Position numbers and translations under genes: made by a program
Notes under the pieces: model-generated
Seen by the model: only the letters and a program-made list of their open reading frames with translations
Database searches by the model: none
What the model was told of the DNA's origin: nothing
From: Desulfuromonas sp.
GTDB lineage: Bacteria; Desulfobacterota; Desulfuromonadia; Desulfuromonadales; Desulfuromonadaceae
Direction of reading: 5' to 3'
DNA length: 33,880 bases
NCBI GenBank assembly: GCA_021162745.1
Contig: JAGGYC010000091.1
Coordinates: 1 to 33,880 of the forward strand
Shown here: positions 25,217 through 33,305 of the stretch, piece after piece
Position numbering within the stretch: the stretch's first letter is position 1
Layout of the letters: each line of letters starts with the position of its first letter

Positions 25217-25783
25217 TTAATCCTCCGATGGACGACAATGGGTAAACAAGTGAATTGTGGTTGAGCCGTAGTTGCGCTGATCGATCTGTTCAAACCGGCC
25301 AATGTGCGTTGCAACCGGGTGAGACTTATCCTCTTCGGCGCAGATGATCCCCCCCGGTTTGAGCAGGTTGAAGTCAGAGATCATGTGCAGCACTTCGTCG
25401 ACCAGCCCCTGACGGTAGGGGGGGTCGAGGAAAATTACGTCGAAGGGCTGTGTTAAGCGCGGTAGAGCTTTCTGGACGGGGGATGCGATCCGTCGACTGA
25501 CAGCATCAACGCCACAGTTTTGGCAGTTCTTTTCCAGCAGGCTGTGTGATTGGCGTCCTGAATCGACAAACACCGCCTGCTGTGCGCCCCGGCTGAGTGC
25601 TTCAAGTCCCATGGCACCGGTGCCGGCAAACAGATCGAGAACCCGCAGCCCATTGAAGCCGCCGAGACGGCTAGTCAGAATGCTGAAAATGGAGCCACGC
25701 ACCCGATCACTGGTGGGGCGGATCTCCTTGCCCTCGAAGATGGCCAGTTGTTTACCGCGTGCTTTTCCACTGATAATACGCAC
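25217..25783 (-). CDS. rsmD: 16S rRNA (guanine966-N2)-methyltransferase
   Basis: A 188-aa methyltransferase acting on assembled 30S precursors. MRIISGKARGKQL opens the protein, RPTSDRVRGSIFSIL follows, motif I is LDLFAGTGAMGLEALSRGA and the catalytic motif is FLDPPY. It lies between yhbY and coaD on the minus strand with gaps of 12 and 3 bp, so the three are probably one operon. Confidence 0.95.
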   Translation of the reverse strand: MRIISGKARGKQLAIFEGKEIRPTSDRVRGSIFSILTSRLGGFNGLRVLDLFAGTGAMGLEALSRGAQQAVFVDSGRQSHSLLEKNCQNCGVDAVSRRIASPVQKALPRLTQPFDVIFLDPPYRQGLVDEVLHMISDFNLLKPGGIICAEEDKSHPVATHIGRFEQIDQRNYGSTTIHLFTHCRPSED

Positions 25784-25795
25784 CGCCGAACCTCT

Positions 25796-26098
25796 CTAGG
25801 CTTTCGGTAATGAGATCAGTTTTTTTTCTGAGGAGCGAAACAGCAGGATGGTGCGGCCTAGAACTTGAGCGACGGCTGAATCTGTGCGTACGGCAAGGGT
25901 TTCAGCCACTTCACGACGATCAACCATGCAGCCATCCAGTAACTTGATTTTAATCAATTCATGTTGTTCCAACGCTTCTTCAACGGAATTGATAAGACCT
26001 TCGCTGACGGCATCCTTGCCAACCATCACCACCGGGCTGAGATGATGGCCAAGGCCACGTAAAAAACGATTTTGTTTACCAGTAAGTTTTTCCGACAC
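25796..26098 (-). CDS. yhbY: YhbY/CRM-domain RNA-binding protein
   Basis: A 100-aa single CRM domain protein associated with pre-50S ribosomes in E. coli. It begins LTGKQNRFLRGLGHHLSP and contains VMVGKDAVSEGLI, HELIKIKLL and AQVLGRTILLFR, all typical. An AAGGAAA-type site precedes the ATG. It is the first gene of the yhbY-rsmD-coaD group. Confidence 0.94.
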   Translation of the reverse strand: MSEKLTGKQNRFLRGLGHHLSPVVMVGKDAVSEGLINSVEEALEQHELIKIKLLDGCMVDRREVAETLAVRTDSAVAQVLGRTILLFRSSEKKLISLPKA

Positions 26099-26467
26099 AG
26101 TTGTTTCCTTTGATGATGTAATGTCTTACGACGTAATTAGATGCTAAATCGCCCTCTTTATACCTGTTGGCGGGGTAAATAGCAATTGCCCAATTTTATT
26201 GACGCTACACAGGGTGCGCGGTACAACTTAGCTGTACGCTATAAGCTGAAAGCGGTAAGTAAGAGCATTGTTCTCCCTGATTAATATCAATCTTTTGCTG
26301 TTTATAAAATTCTCCCTCTCCTTTGGGGAGAGGGTCGGGGTGAGGGGGATTCATAGGGTGGTTTTTATTTAAAAGCCCCCTCATCCGTCTTTCGGCCACC
26401 TTTTCCCCAAGGAGAAGGGATAAAGATTGATTTGAATAAACCACGGAAACCCAGGACTGATTACTCT
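26099..26467. other. Repeat-rich intergenic region between yhbY and the HDAC gene
   Basis: About 370 bp with no convincing gene. From 26199 to 26260 there is a stretch with GTACAACTTAGCTGTACGC and a related TATAAGCTG unit, and from 26311 to 26420 a BIME-like pair. A frame at 26205-26444 on the minus strand contains PHPDPLPKGEG, a peptide typical of translated repeats, and is not a gene. Confidence 0.7.
26311..26420. repeat. BIME-like pair of inverted REP-type units
   Basis: The left unit (26311-26348) has CCCTCTCC/GGAGAGGG as its own hairpin, then GGGTCGGGGTGAGGGGG. The right unit (26376-26420) is its degenerate inverse (CCCCCTCATCC, then CCCCAAGGAGAAGG). This matches the widespread CCCTCTCCC..GGTGAGGG palindromic family, a possible substrate type for RAYT proteins like the one at the left edge. 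Confidence 0.8.
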
Positions 26468-27613
26468 ATGACTGATCGTTTTGCCCTCATCTACTCCAGT
26501 CGATTCAGCAACTACTCGTATGGCGAATTCCATCCGTTCAAGGTGGATCGTTATCGGCTGACCTATGAGTTGATGGGGCACTGCGGTTTGCTGACCAAGC
26601 CACAGATGATCGAAGTGGAGTGTCCGCTGGTGGAAGAGGAGCTACTGCTCAATTTTCACCGCCCCGATTATCTGAAAACCCTGCGTGAATTCAGCGCCGA
26701 TGACGAGGTTCACGCCAATTTCTTTTATGGTCTGGGCGATGTGGAAAACCCGGTATTCAAAGGGTTGTATGATTGGGCCAGATTAATGTGTGGTGGCACC
26801 GTGGAGGCGGTACGTCAGGTGGTGGATGAAGGGCGGCGGGCGGCGTTCAGCATGGCCGGTGGCTGGCATCATGCCCATAGTGCCCGGGCCTCGGGTTTCT
26901 GCTATCTTAACGATGCCGCAGTGGCGATCAACCAGTTGTTGGCGCGTGGCAAACGGGTGGTGTATGTCGATATTGATGCCCACCACGGCGACGGTGTACA
27001 GCAAGCGTTCTATAACAGTGATCAGGTGATGACCATCTCCATCCATGAAAACGGCAAGGATTTTTATCCCTATTCCGGTTTTGTCGATGAGGTAGGGGAA
27101 GGGGCCGGTTATGGTTACTCGGTCAATATCCCGCTGTTGCCCCACTCCGATGATCTGATTTTTGAGCAGGCCTGTCAGCGGGTGATCCTCCCCTTGATCA
27201 AGGCATTTCAGCCCGATGTGCTGGTAACCCAGATGGGGGCTGATCCGTTACGCACCGATCCTTTGACCCGTCTTGAATGTACCACCGCTTTTATGGAATA
27301 TGCCGGACGGGTGTTTCTGGACACCAACATCCCCTGGGTGGCTGTCGGTGGCGGCGGCTATAATCGTCTCAATGTGGCTCGGGCCTGGACCCTGTTGTGG
27401 GCGACCATGATCGGGGAGACGGTTGATGATCATTTCCCCGAGCCGTTTCAGGCCACGGTTGTCCAGCTGGGCGAGGAGGGGGAGTTGTTACGTGATCCTC
27501 CCCATCTGGCCGCGCCGGATGATTTTTCCCGCGCCCAGCAGCAACTGGATAGAAATGTCTCTTTTCTTGAGCGCCATATCTTTCCTCTGTTCGGTCTGCC
27601 GAGAGGAGGGTGA
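26468..27613 (+). CDS. Histone deacetylase superfamily protein (AcuC-like)
   Basis: A 381-aa zinc amidohydrolase of the arginase/deacetylase fold. The catalytic pair His134-His135 lies in GGWHHAHS; the zinc ligands are Asp170 and His172 in DIDAHHGDG and Asp259 in QMGADPL; the catalytic Tyr298 is in GGGGYN. It should remove acetyl groups from lysines or small amines; AcuC homologues deacetylate acetyl-CoA synthetase, but no acs gene is here. The ATG at 26468 is preferred over a TTG at 26432. The stop is 1 bp before the next start. Confidence 0.9.
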   Translation: MTDRFALIYSSRFSNYSYGEFHPFKVDRYRLTYELMGHCGLLTKPQMIEVECPLVEEELLLNFHRPDYLKTLREFSADDEVHANFFYGLGDVENPVFKGLYDWARLMCGGTVEAVRQVVDEGRRAAFSMAGGWHHAHSARASGFCYLNDAAVAINQLLARGKRVVYVDIDAHHGDGVQQAFYNSDQVMTISIHENGKDFYPYSGFVDEVGEGAGYGYSVNIPLLPHSDDLIFEQACQRVILPLIKAFQPDVLVTQMGADPLRTDPLTRLECTTAFMEYAGRVFLDTNIPWVAVGGGGYNRLNVARAWTLLWATMIGETVDDHFPEPFQATVVQLGEEGELLRDPPHLAAPDDFSRAQQQLDRNVSFLERHIFPLFGLPRGG

Positions 27614-27614
27614 T

Positions 27615-28445
27615 ATGAGCGATAGTATGGTGTCACACCTGCTTGATCCCGATGGTCTACCGCTATTTTCGTTGCGAGAGATCAACGCTTTGCCCGTTGT
27701 GGACAAGGAGCGGATCTACGCCGCCATTGTGCCAGATTTGGTGTTTGAGCGGTTTGGTTTTGACCGCACCACCTTTTGTACTCCCGACGGCCAGCAGCGC
27801 ATTCAGTTTATCTGTCCCGAAGGGTTGGGGCTGTTACGGATTGAGGTGCGACGGGAGGCGACGGATCGTGATTGCCTGTTCTTTGTCGAAGTGGCCGACA
27901 CCCCCTATCGCCAGATTGAGCTCTCCTTCTGCCTGATCAATGACCCCGATGCGCCGCGTTTCAATATCGACTGCGACGAGCAAGGGCGGGATAACTCTTT
28001 TGCGACCTTGCGGCGCAATATCCCGGAGGAGATCAGGGCGATGCAGGCCGGGTTGTCGCCTAATCAGGTCCGCCTAGGCTTGAAGACATTCAAAAACTTT
28101 TTTGAGCGTTTTGAACGCTTCGTGGCCTCGCTGGGGATCGATATCATCGTCGCCGAACCGTTGTCCTACAGCAATGCCATCCGCTACGAGCATTATGGTT
28201 TCGATTACACCACCGGCAAACAGCTGATGTTGTGGATTGACCGCGAGTTTCGTCCCGGTGGTGAGCTGTTCCGTCGCCTGGATGGCTCAACCCCGTTTCG
28301 GCAGCCGGGGATGGAAAAGAGTGTGCGCGGGCGCAGCTGGGCCATCCATGATGGTATTTTGCCGCAGGCGTGGGATGATATAAAAATTTACAAGGCCATC
28401 GGCCAGCATGCCGGGGTTAATACCTTTAGTGATCGAGTTTATTGA
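27615..28445 (+). CDS. Unknown protein coupled to the HDAC gene, 276 aa
   Basis: I do not recognise a named domain. The protein is soluble, with an alternating N-terminal half (IQFICPEGLGLLRIEVRR, then LFFVEVADTP) and a helical middle (QVRLGLKTFKNFFERFERFV), ending with WAIHDGILPQAWDDIKIYK. GGAGGG lies 5 bp upstream of the ATG and only one base separates it from the deacetylase stop, so the two are surely co-translated and likely co-function. It might be a substrate or regulator of the deacetylase, but nothing in the sequence proves this. Confidence 0.75.
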   Translation: MSDSMVSHLLDPDGLPLFSLREINALPVVDKERIYAAIVPDLVFERFGFDRTTFCTPDGQQRIQFICPEGLGLLRIEVRREATDRDCLFFVEVADTPYRQIELSFCLINDPDAPRFNIDCDEQGRDNSFATLRRNIPEEIRAMQAGLSPNQVRLGLKTFKNFFERFERFVASLGIDIIVAEPLSYSNAIRYEHYGFDYTTGKQLMLWIDREFRPGGELFRRLDGSTPFRQPGMEKSVRGRSWAIHDGILPQAWDDIKIYKAIGQHAGVNTFSDRVY

Positions 28446-28486
28446 GTTTACGATGAGCGGGCAACCGCGATGAGGAGGAAAGATCT

Positions 28487-28573
28487 ATGGCAGCAAATAT
28501 CTTGTTTATTGTCCTGATTCTGGGTGTGATCTACGGCGCTATTTATCTTAGTCGTCGTTCAGGAAAATCCTGA
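28487..28573 (+). CDS. 28-aa single-pass membrane microprotein
   Basis: A short frame with an excellent ribosome binding site (GAGGAGGAA, 28472-28480) 6 bp before the ATG. The peptide begins MAAN, has a hydrophobic stretch ILFIVLILGVIYGAIYL and ends in a positively charged SRRSGKS, a typical Nout-Cin single helix. It follows the unknown HDAC partner by 41 bp in the same direction. Too short for standard gene callers; the ribosome binding site and composition are the main evidence. Confidence 0.55.
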   Translation: MAANILFIVLILGVIYGAIYLSRRSGKS

Positions 28574-28593
28574 TTTTTGTGAGGCTTTTTCCC

Positions 28594-28623
28594 TTGCCTC
28601 TGTATACGCTATTCCTTCATAAT
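28594..28623 (+). promoter_or_regulatory. Possible sigma70 promoter of the FadL-like gene
   Basis: TTGCCT (28594-28599) and CATAAT (28618-28623) are 18 bp apart, matching consensus at 4/6 and 5/6 positions. It lies 51 bp before the start codon. Confidence 0.35.
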
Positions 28624-28673
28624 GCCGACTATTTTATGGATTAAATTGTTAATCACGACAAAGGAGTCGAGCA

Positions 28674-29969
28674 TTGAAATCAATAATTACAGCTGTTGTA
28701 TTGGCGCTGCTGGTGCCGAGTTGGGCCTTTAGCGCCGGGTTCCATATCCGTGAGCAGGGCACCAAGGCCATGGGGATGGCCAACGCCTTTGTGGCCCAGG
28801 CCGATGACCCGTCCGCCGTTTTCTATAATCCGGCCGGTATTGCCTTTCAATCCGGTACTCAGGTCAGCCTAGGGGTGACGGTGATCAATGTGCCGGAAAC
28901 CGAATTTAAAGGGACAACAGAGTTGGGAGAAGGTCCTTATGGTGCAGAAGAACTAAATGTCGATACCACAGCGCGTGACGACATCTTCTTCCCGCCCAAT
29001 TTCTATGCCACCTACTCGAAGGAAGATTCCCCGTGGGCCTTCGGCATCGGCGTCGGCTCTCTCTATCCGCTGGCCAAACGCTGGGACACCACCAGCCCGT
29101 TTCGTGATGAGGTGAAGGAAATTGCTATCAAGCCCATCAATGTTAACCCGACGGTGGCTTATCGTTTTGATGCGCTGAACCTGGCTGTTGGTGCGGGTAT
29201 CGACTACACTTACACCGAAGTATGGTTGGAGAAAGATACTTATCTCTATTTAGGTGGGGATACGGCCAGTCATCTGGCCAGCACAGAGATTGAAGGTGAT
29301 GGCGATGGTTGGGGCTATAACTTCGGTCTGTTGTGGAAGCCGGTTGAGAGCGTGTCTGTCGCTGTAGCCTACCGTAGTGAAGTTGAACTGGATATCGAAG
29401 GTGATGCTGACTTCTATGTGACGCCGACTGGTCAGGCCGTCATTGGTTCCCTGACCGGGAAGGCTGTTCCTGGTACCGCCTCAGCAGATGCTTCAACGGA
29501 AATCACCCTGCCGGATACTTGGAGTTTTGCCGTGGCCTGGAAACCGGTGGAGCGTTTAACGGTAGAGTTTGATGTGGATCGATTTGGCTGGAGTTCATAC
29601 GATGAGCTGGATATTGACCTTGGTTCAACAAGTCCCCTCGGTGACAGTCCGGCTGCGCCAAAGGACTGGAACGATGTCTGGGCCTATCGCTTTGGTGTCC
29701 AGTATGCGGTGACGGATCAGCTGGATCTGCGTGCCGGTTATGCACGTGACAATACGCCGGCCCCCAATGCGACCGTCGGTCCTGAGCTGCCCGATGCCGA
29801 TCGTGACAACTATACCGTTGGTTTTGGTTATCACACCGAGCGGGCCGTGTTTGACGTCGCCTACATGTGGGTTGATTTTGATGACCGCGATGTGGATAAC
29901 GACATTCAGAGTGGTACCTATAAGAGTGAAGCCCATCTGTTTGCCGCTAATCTGACCTACTTTTTCTAG
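28674..29969 (+). CDS. OmpP1/FadL family outer-membrane transporter
   Basis: A 431-aa beta-barrel that imports long-chain fatty acids or other hydrophobic compounds. A signal peptide (about 1-20, cut after AFSA) is followed by the FadL hatch segment GFHIREQGTKAMGMANAFVA and DDPSAVFYNPAG. The rest alternates like a barrel and ends in an aromatic residue (ANLTYFF), as required for BAM insertion. The TTG start is supported by AAGGAG (28661-28666). A strong terminator follows. The substrate is not predictable. Confidence 0.92.
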   Translation: MKSIITAVVLALLVPSWAFSAGFHIREQGTKAMGMANAFVAQADDPSAVFYNPAGIAFQSGTQVSLGVTVINVPETEFKGTTELGEGPYGAEELNVDTTARDDIFFPPNFYATYSKEDSPWAFGIGVGSLYPLAKRWDTTSPFRDEVKEIAIKPINVNPTVAYRFDALNLAVGAGIDYTYTEVWLEKDTYLYLGGDTASHLASTEIEGDGDGWGYNFGLLWKPVESVSVAVAYRSEVELDIEGDADFYVTPTGQAVIGSLTGKAVPGTASADASTEITLPDTWSFAVAWKPVERLTVEFDVDRFGWSSYDELDIDLGSTSPLGDSPAAPKDWNDVWAYRFGVQYAVTDQLDLRAGYARDNTPAPNATVGPELPDADRDNYTVGFGYHTERAVFDVAYMWVDFDDRDVDNDIQSGTYKSEAHLFAANLTYFF

Positions 29970-29994
29970 TTTGATTCGTTAGTGATAAATTGTT

Positions 29995-30027
29995 AAAAAA
30001 GGGTGCCCGTTACGGGCACCCTTTTTT
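29995..30027 (+). terminator. Rho-independent terminator after the FadL-like gene
   Basis: GGGTGCCCG pairs with CGGGCACCC around TTA, flanked by A6 on the left and T6 on the right. The A/T tracts make it potentially bidirectional, although the next gene runs in the same direction. Confidence 0.95.
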
Positions 30028-30053
30028 AGTTGTTTTGATGTAGGAGAATACGA

Positions 30054-30806
30054 ATGACAATGTTTGATCCCTCCCGATTGGTGGTGGTTTTAGTCGAACC
30101 GCAACAGCCGGGCAATATCGGCGCCGTGTGTCGTGCCATGGCCAATTTTGGTGCAACGGAGCTGCGTTTGGTCAACCCCTCTTGCGATCACTTCCACCCT
30201 GAAGCCGTTAAGTTCGCCGTCAGCGCCAAACCCATGCTCGGTGAGGCGCAGCTATATGATGATTTGCCATCAGCACTGGCGGATCTCCATTTCAGTGTTG
30301 CCATGACCCGGCGTACTGGCCGTTTGCGCGGTGATCTGGATCGTATCGATCAGATTCCGTCACGATTCGATCAGTTGCCGGAAGGCAGTCGGGTCGGGTT
30401 GGTGTTCGGTCGCGAGGATCGGGGTTTGAGTACCGATGAGGTGATTCAGTGCAGCCATGCCGCGACCATCGAAACTACAGGGGAAAATGGCTCGCTCAAT
30501 CTGGCCCAGGCTGTGGTTGTCGCCCTCTACGAGATGAGCCGCAACCGTTCGTCGTTGCCGATGGAATCTTCTGCCCTGGACGAAATCCCAACCCATCAGC
30601 AGGTTGAATCACTGTTTGCAGAAGTGGAAAAACTGGTTGATCTGGTTGGTTACACCAATCCCAGTCGCCCCGAGGTGGTACCACAGACGTTGCGCCGCTT
30701 GCTCAGTGCTGCCCAGCCCGATGTGCGCGAATTGAACATGTTGCGCGGACTCATTGAGCAGTTGTCGCAAAGTGCCCAGGGTTGGCCGGGGAAACGGCGG
30801 GGGTAG
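30054..30806 (+). CDS. trmJ: tRNA (cytidine/uridine-2'-O-)-methyltransferase TrmJ-type
   Basis: A 250-aa SPOUT-class RNA methyltransferase. Motif 1 is VEPQQPGNIGAVCRAMANFG, motif 2 GLVFGREDRGLS and motif 3 GSLNLAQAVVVALYE, the order of the TrmJ/TrmL group. The C-terminal ~80 residues (helical, VESLFAEVEKLVDLVGY and RRLLSAAQPD) match the dimer/tRNA-binding extension of TrmJ, which modifies position 32 of tRNA anticodon loops. The ATG at 30054 has AGGAG 7 bp upstream. It appears to be the last core gene before the accessory right end. Confidence 0.9.
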   Translation: MTMFDPSRLVVVLVEPQQPGNIGAVCRAMANFGATELRLVNPSCDHFHPEAVKFAVSAKPMLGEAQLYDDLPSALADLHFSVAMTRRTGRLRGDLDRIDQIPSRFDQLPEGSRVGLVFGREDRGLSTDEVIQCSHAATIETTGENGSLNLAQAVVVALYEMSRNRSSLPMESSALDEIPTHQQVESLFAEVEKLVDLVGYTNPSRPEVVPQTLRRLLSAAQPDVRELNMLRGLIEQLSQSAQGWPGKRRG

Positions 30807-30809
30807 GGA

Positions 30810-31076
30810 TTACTTGCCGTAATAATAGCGGCAGGAAATAATCGTCAACCGATTGTCGTCAACAATATAAGCCAGGCGATTGGTTTCATCGATTCGGCGC
30901 GACCAGAACCCGGATAGATTTTCCTTTAATGGTTCCGGTTTGCCGATCCCTTCAAACGGCGTGCGCCGGGTATCCGTAATCAATTTATTGATCCGCTGCA
31001 GCGTTTTTTTGTCTTGGCCCTGCCAGTACACATAATCGGCCCAGGATTCACGCGTCCAGGCAATGATCTCAATCAT
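30810..31076 (-). CDS. yoeB: YoeB/Txe-family toxin
   Basis: An 88-aa RelE-fold ribosome-dependent mRNA interferase. TRESWADYVYWQGQDKKTLQRI and TRRTPFEGIGKPEPLKENLS are nearly the E. coli YoeB sequence. Glu48 and Arg67 match catalytic Glu46 and Arg65, but the catalytic His83 is replaced by Tyr85 (CRYYYGK instead of CRYHY). The ATG at 31076 is chosen: a longer frame to 31145 exceeds the family length, and this start overlaps the antitoxin stop by 8 bp as in E. coli. Either an altered or a weakened toxin. Confidence 0.92.
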   Translation of the reverse strand: MIEIIAWTRESWADYVYWQGQDKKTLQRINKLITDTRRTPFEGIGKPEPLKENLSGFWSRRIDETNRLAYIVDDNRLTIISCRYYYGK

Positions 31077-31323
31077 CGGCAAGCCCATGTTGTTCAACAT
31101 TGCCGGCACGATATTGCTCAATCGATTTCGCCAGATGAGCGGCATTGGCCGGACTCTTCAACAGATGCACCGTCTCCATGAGACCATTGAATTGATCAAG
31201 CGACATCACCACGGCATCTTCCGAATCCCGGCGGGAGATAATGGTGTAATCGGCATCATCAACCACCTGATCCAGAACACTTTTTAAATGATTTCTGGCT
31301 TCTGAAAAATTAACAACTCGCAT
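31069..31323 (-). CDS. yefM: YefM/Phd-family antitoxin
   Basis: An 84-aa antitoxin. MRVVNFSEARNHLKSVLDQVVDDADYTII and the following SLDQFNGLMETVHLL are the DNA-binding YefM N-terminal domain; the C-terminal tail wraps the toxin. It is placed first in the operon and overlaps yoeB by 8 bp. AAGGAGG precedes the ATG. It should repress its own promoter through the palindromic region 31349-31377. Confidence 0.94.
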   Translation of the reverse strand: MRVVNFSEARNHLKSVLDQVVDDADYTIISRRDSEDAVVMSLDQFNGLMETVHLLKSPANAAHLAKSIEQYRAGNVEQHGLADD

Positions 31324-31348
31324 TGTGTCCTCCTTGTTTTTTATGACA

Positions 31349-31377
31349 GTACAACTTGTTCCTTATGTTGTACAAGT
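31349..31377 (-). promoter_or_regulatory. YefM-YoeB operator/promoter
   Basis: GTACAAC (31349-31355) and GTTGTAC (31367-31373) form an inverted repeat, nested with ACTTGT/ACAAGT. E. coli YefM binds TGTACA palindromes, so the core fits. On the minus strand TTGTAC and TGTACT are 16 bp apart and could be the -35 and -10, so repressor binding would occlude the polymerase. The operator is convincing, the promoter less so. Confidence 0.65.
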
Positions 31378-31380
31378 GGA

Positions 31381-31736
31381 AAGGCTGGGAGGGGGGCTTT
31401 TAATTGTTGTCCAGCACCAATAATTCATAATTATCCTTCCTTTTTCGCTAGAAACAGCCTATTATATTAAGGTTTTTATATGTTGTTGATTCGTGTTTTT
31501 TGCTGGGAGAAAGATTTTCAATTCATCCCTCAGTAGTCACAATTCATAATTGATTTGCTGGTGATGTGATGTGGGTTTGCGGGGGGATAATTTAGCGAGT
31601 TGATAACCGTCCGGGTTGGCTGATGCCGATTGGGCGGTTTTTTTTATTATAGCGATCTACCCCTTTTAAAACCTGATGGTAGCAATGGAAGATCAGCATC
31701 AAATAGATGATTTTGATTGAAATTGGAGTATAGAAA
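31381..31736. other. AT-rich intergenic region upstream of hsdM
   Basis: About 355 bp without a credible gene. It contains two copies of AATTCATAATT (31422-31432 and 31541-31551), a terminator-like hairpin (31605-31645) and the hsdM ribosome binding site (GGAG at 31724-31727). The AT-rich composition differs from the GC-richer hsdM. Confidence 0.6.
31605..31645 (+). terminator. Orphan terminator-like hairpin upstream of hsdM
   Basis: AACCGTCC pairs with GGGCGGTT (one G-U), enclosing a second wobble-rich stem GGTTGGC/GCCGATT, and eight T follow. There is no plus-strand gene just upstream, so it could end a small RNA or an hsdM leader transcript. Confidence 0.55.
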
Positions 31737-33305
31737 ATGGCGCAAAAAGTAACCAAGAAGAAGGCGGCGAAGGAACAGAAAAGTTTCGAGGAATCTCTCT
31801 GGGAGACGGCGACGAAGCTGCGGGGGAGTGTAGAGTCTTCGGAATATAAGCACGTGGTGCTAAGTCTGATCTTTTTGAAGTTTGTTTCGGATAAGTTTGA
31901 GGAGCGGCGGGCGGAGTTGATTGCGGATGGGAAGGAGCAATATGCGGATATGGTGGAATTTTACACCATGCAGAATGTGTTCTACCTGCCGGAAACATCC
32001 CGCTGGAGCTATATTCAACAGCACGCCAAGCAGGGTGATATCGCGATTAAGATCGACTCGGCGCTGACGGCGGTGGAGAAGAGCAATGCCTCGCTCAAGG
32101 GTGCATTGCCGGATAACTATTTTTCTCGCCTCGGTCTGGATGGCAGCAAGCTTTCGGCCCTGATCGATGCGATCAATAATATTGACACGGTGGAAGACAA
32201 GGAAGAGGACGTGGTTGGCCGCGTCTATGAATATTTTCTCGGTAAATTTGCCGCCTCGGAGGGTAAGCTGGGGGGCGAGTTCTATACCCCCAAAAGCGTG
32301 GTCAATCTGATCGCGGAAATGATCGAGCCTTACAAAGGCAAGATCTACGACCCCTGCTGCGGATCGGGCGGTATGTTCGTGCAGTCCATGAAGTTTGTGC
32401 AGAGCCACCACGGCAATACCAAGGACATTTCGGTCTACGGGCAGGAGTTCACCGCCACCACCTACAAGCTGGCCAAGATGAATCTGGCGGTGCGTGGGCT
32501 TTCGGCCAATCTCGGCGAAGTTCCCGCCGATACCTTCTTTAAGGATCAACACCCAGATCTGAAAGCCGACTACATTATGGCCAATCCACCCTTCAACCTG
32601 AAGGACTGGCGGGGTGCTGATGAGCTGGTTCATGATTCGCGCTGGAGCGGCTACGAAACCCCGCCCACCGGCAACGCCAACTATGCCTGGATTCTGCACA
32701 TGATCTCCAAGCTTTCCGAACACGGTGTGGCGGGATTTGTGCTGGCCAACGGCTCCATGAGCACCAATACCAAAGGAGAAGGGGCGATCCGCAAAAAGAT
32801 GGTGGAGAACGATCTGGTGGACTGCATGATTGCGCTGCCGGGACAGTTGTTTTATACGACGCAGATTCCTGTTTGTTTGTGGTTTCTCACCAAAAACAAA
32901 AAGGCCGACAGCGAACGCGGCTACCGCAACCGCGAGGGCGAAACCCTTTTCATCGATGCTCGCAAGATCGGCTCAATGATCAGTCGTACCCAAAAGGAAC
33001 TCGATGTTGACGACATTGCAGCCATCGCCAAAACCTATCACGCCTGGCGTGGGGAAACGAAAGACGGTGTTTACGAAGACCAACCCGGCTACTGTAAATC
33101 CGCCAAACTCGAAGAGATCCGCAAGCACGACTTTGTCCTCACCCCTGGCCGCTACGTCGGCGCAGCCCCCCTTGAGGACGATGGCATCCCCTTTGAAACC
33201 AAAATGACTGAAATGAGCAAAACGCTCTACGCGCAGATGAAAGAGTCCGCCACGCTTGATGATGTGATTCGGCAGAATCTGAAAGGATTGGGTTATGGCG
33301 AATAG
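31737..33305 (+). CDS. hsdM: Type I restriction-modification methyltransferase subunit HsdM
   Basis: A 522-aa adenine-N6 methyltransferase subunit. The N-terminal helical domain (SFEESLWETATKLRGSV, KHVVLSLIFLKFVSDKFEERR) is the HsdM_N type; GGEFYTPKSVV (179-189), motif I YDPCCGSGGMF (204-214) and the catalytic NPPF (283-286) follow, with LFIDARKIG near the end. It methylates its recognition site together with HsdS and, with HsdR, protects against phage. The ATG follows GGAG by 9 bp. Its last 11 bp overlap the next gene. Confidence 0.95.
   Translation: MAQKVTKKKAAKEQKSFEESLWETATKLRGSVESSEYKHVVLSLIFLKFVSDKFEERRAELIADGKEQYADMVEFYTMQNVFYLPETSRWSYIQQHAKQGDIAIKIDSALTAVEKSNASLKGALPDNYFSRLGLDGSKLSALIDAINNIDTVEDKEEDVVGRVYEYFLGKFAASEGKLGGEFYTPKSVVNLIAEMIEPYKGKIYDPCCGSGGMFVQSMKFVQSHHGNTKDISVYGQEFTATTYKLAKMNLAVRGLSANLGEVPADTFFKDQHPDLKADYIMANPPFNLKDWRGADELVHDSRWSGYETPPTGNANYAWILHMISKLSEHGVAGFVLANGSMSTNTKGEGAIRKKMVENDLVDCMIALPGQLFYTTQIPVCLWFLTKNKKADSERGYRNREGETLFIDARKIGSMISRTQKELDVDDIAAIAKTYHAWRGETKDGVYEDQPGYCKSAKLEEIRKHDFVLTPGRYVGAAPLEDDGIPFETKMTEMSKTLYAQMKESATLDDVIRQNLKGLGYGE

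Noticed and set aside
26205-26444. 79-aa minus-strand frame
   Set aside because: The PHPDPLPKGEG peptide is typical of translated REP-like elements; no ribosome binding site or family was seen.
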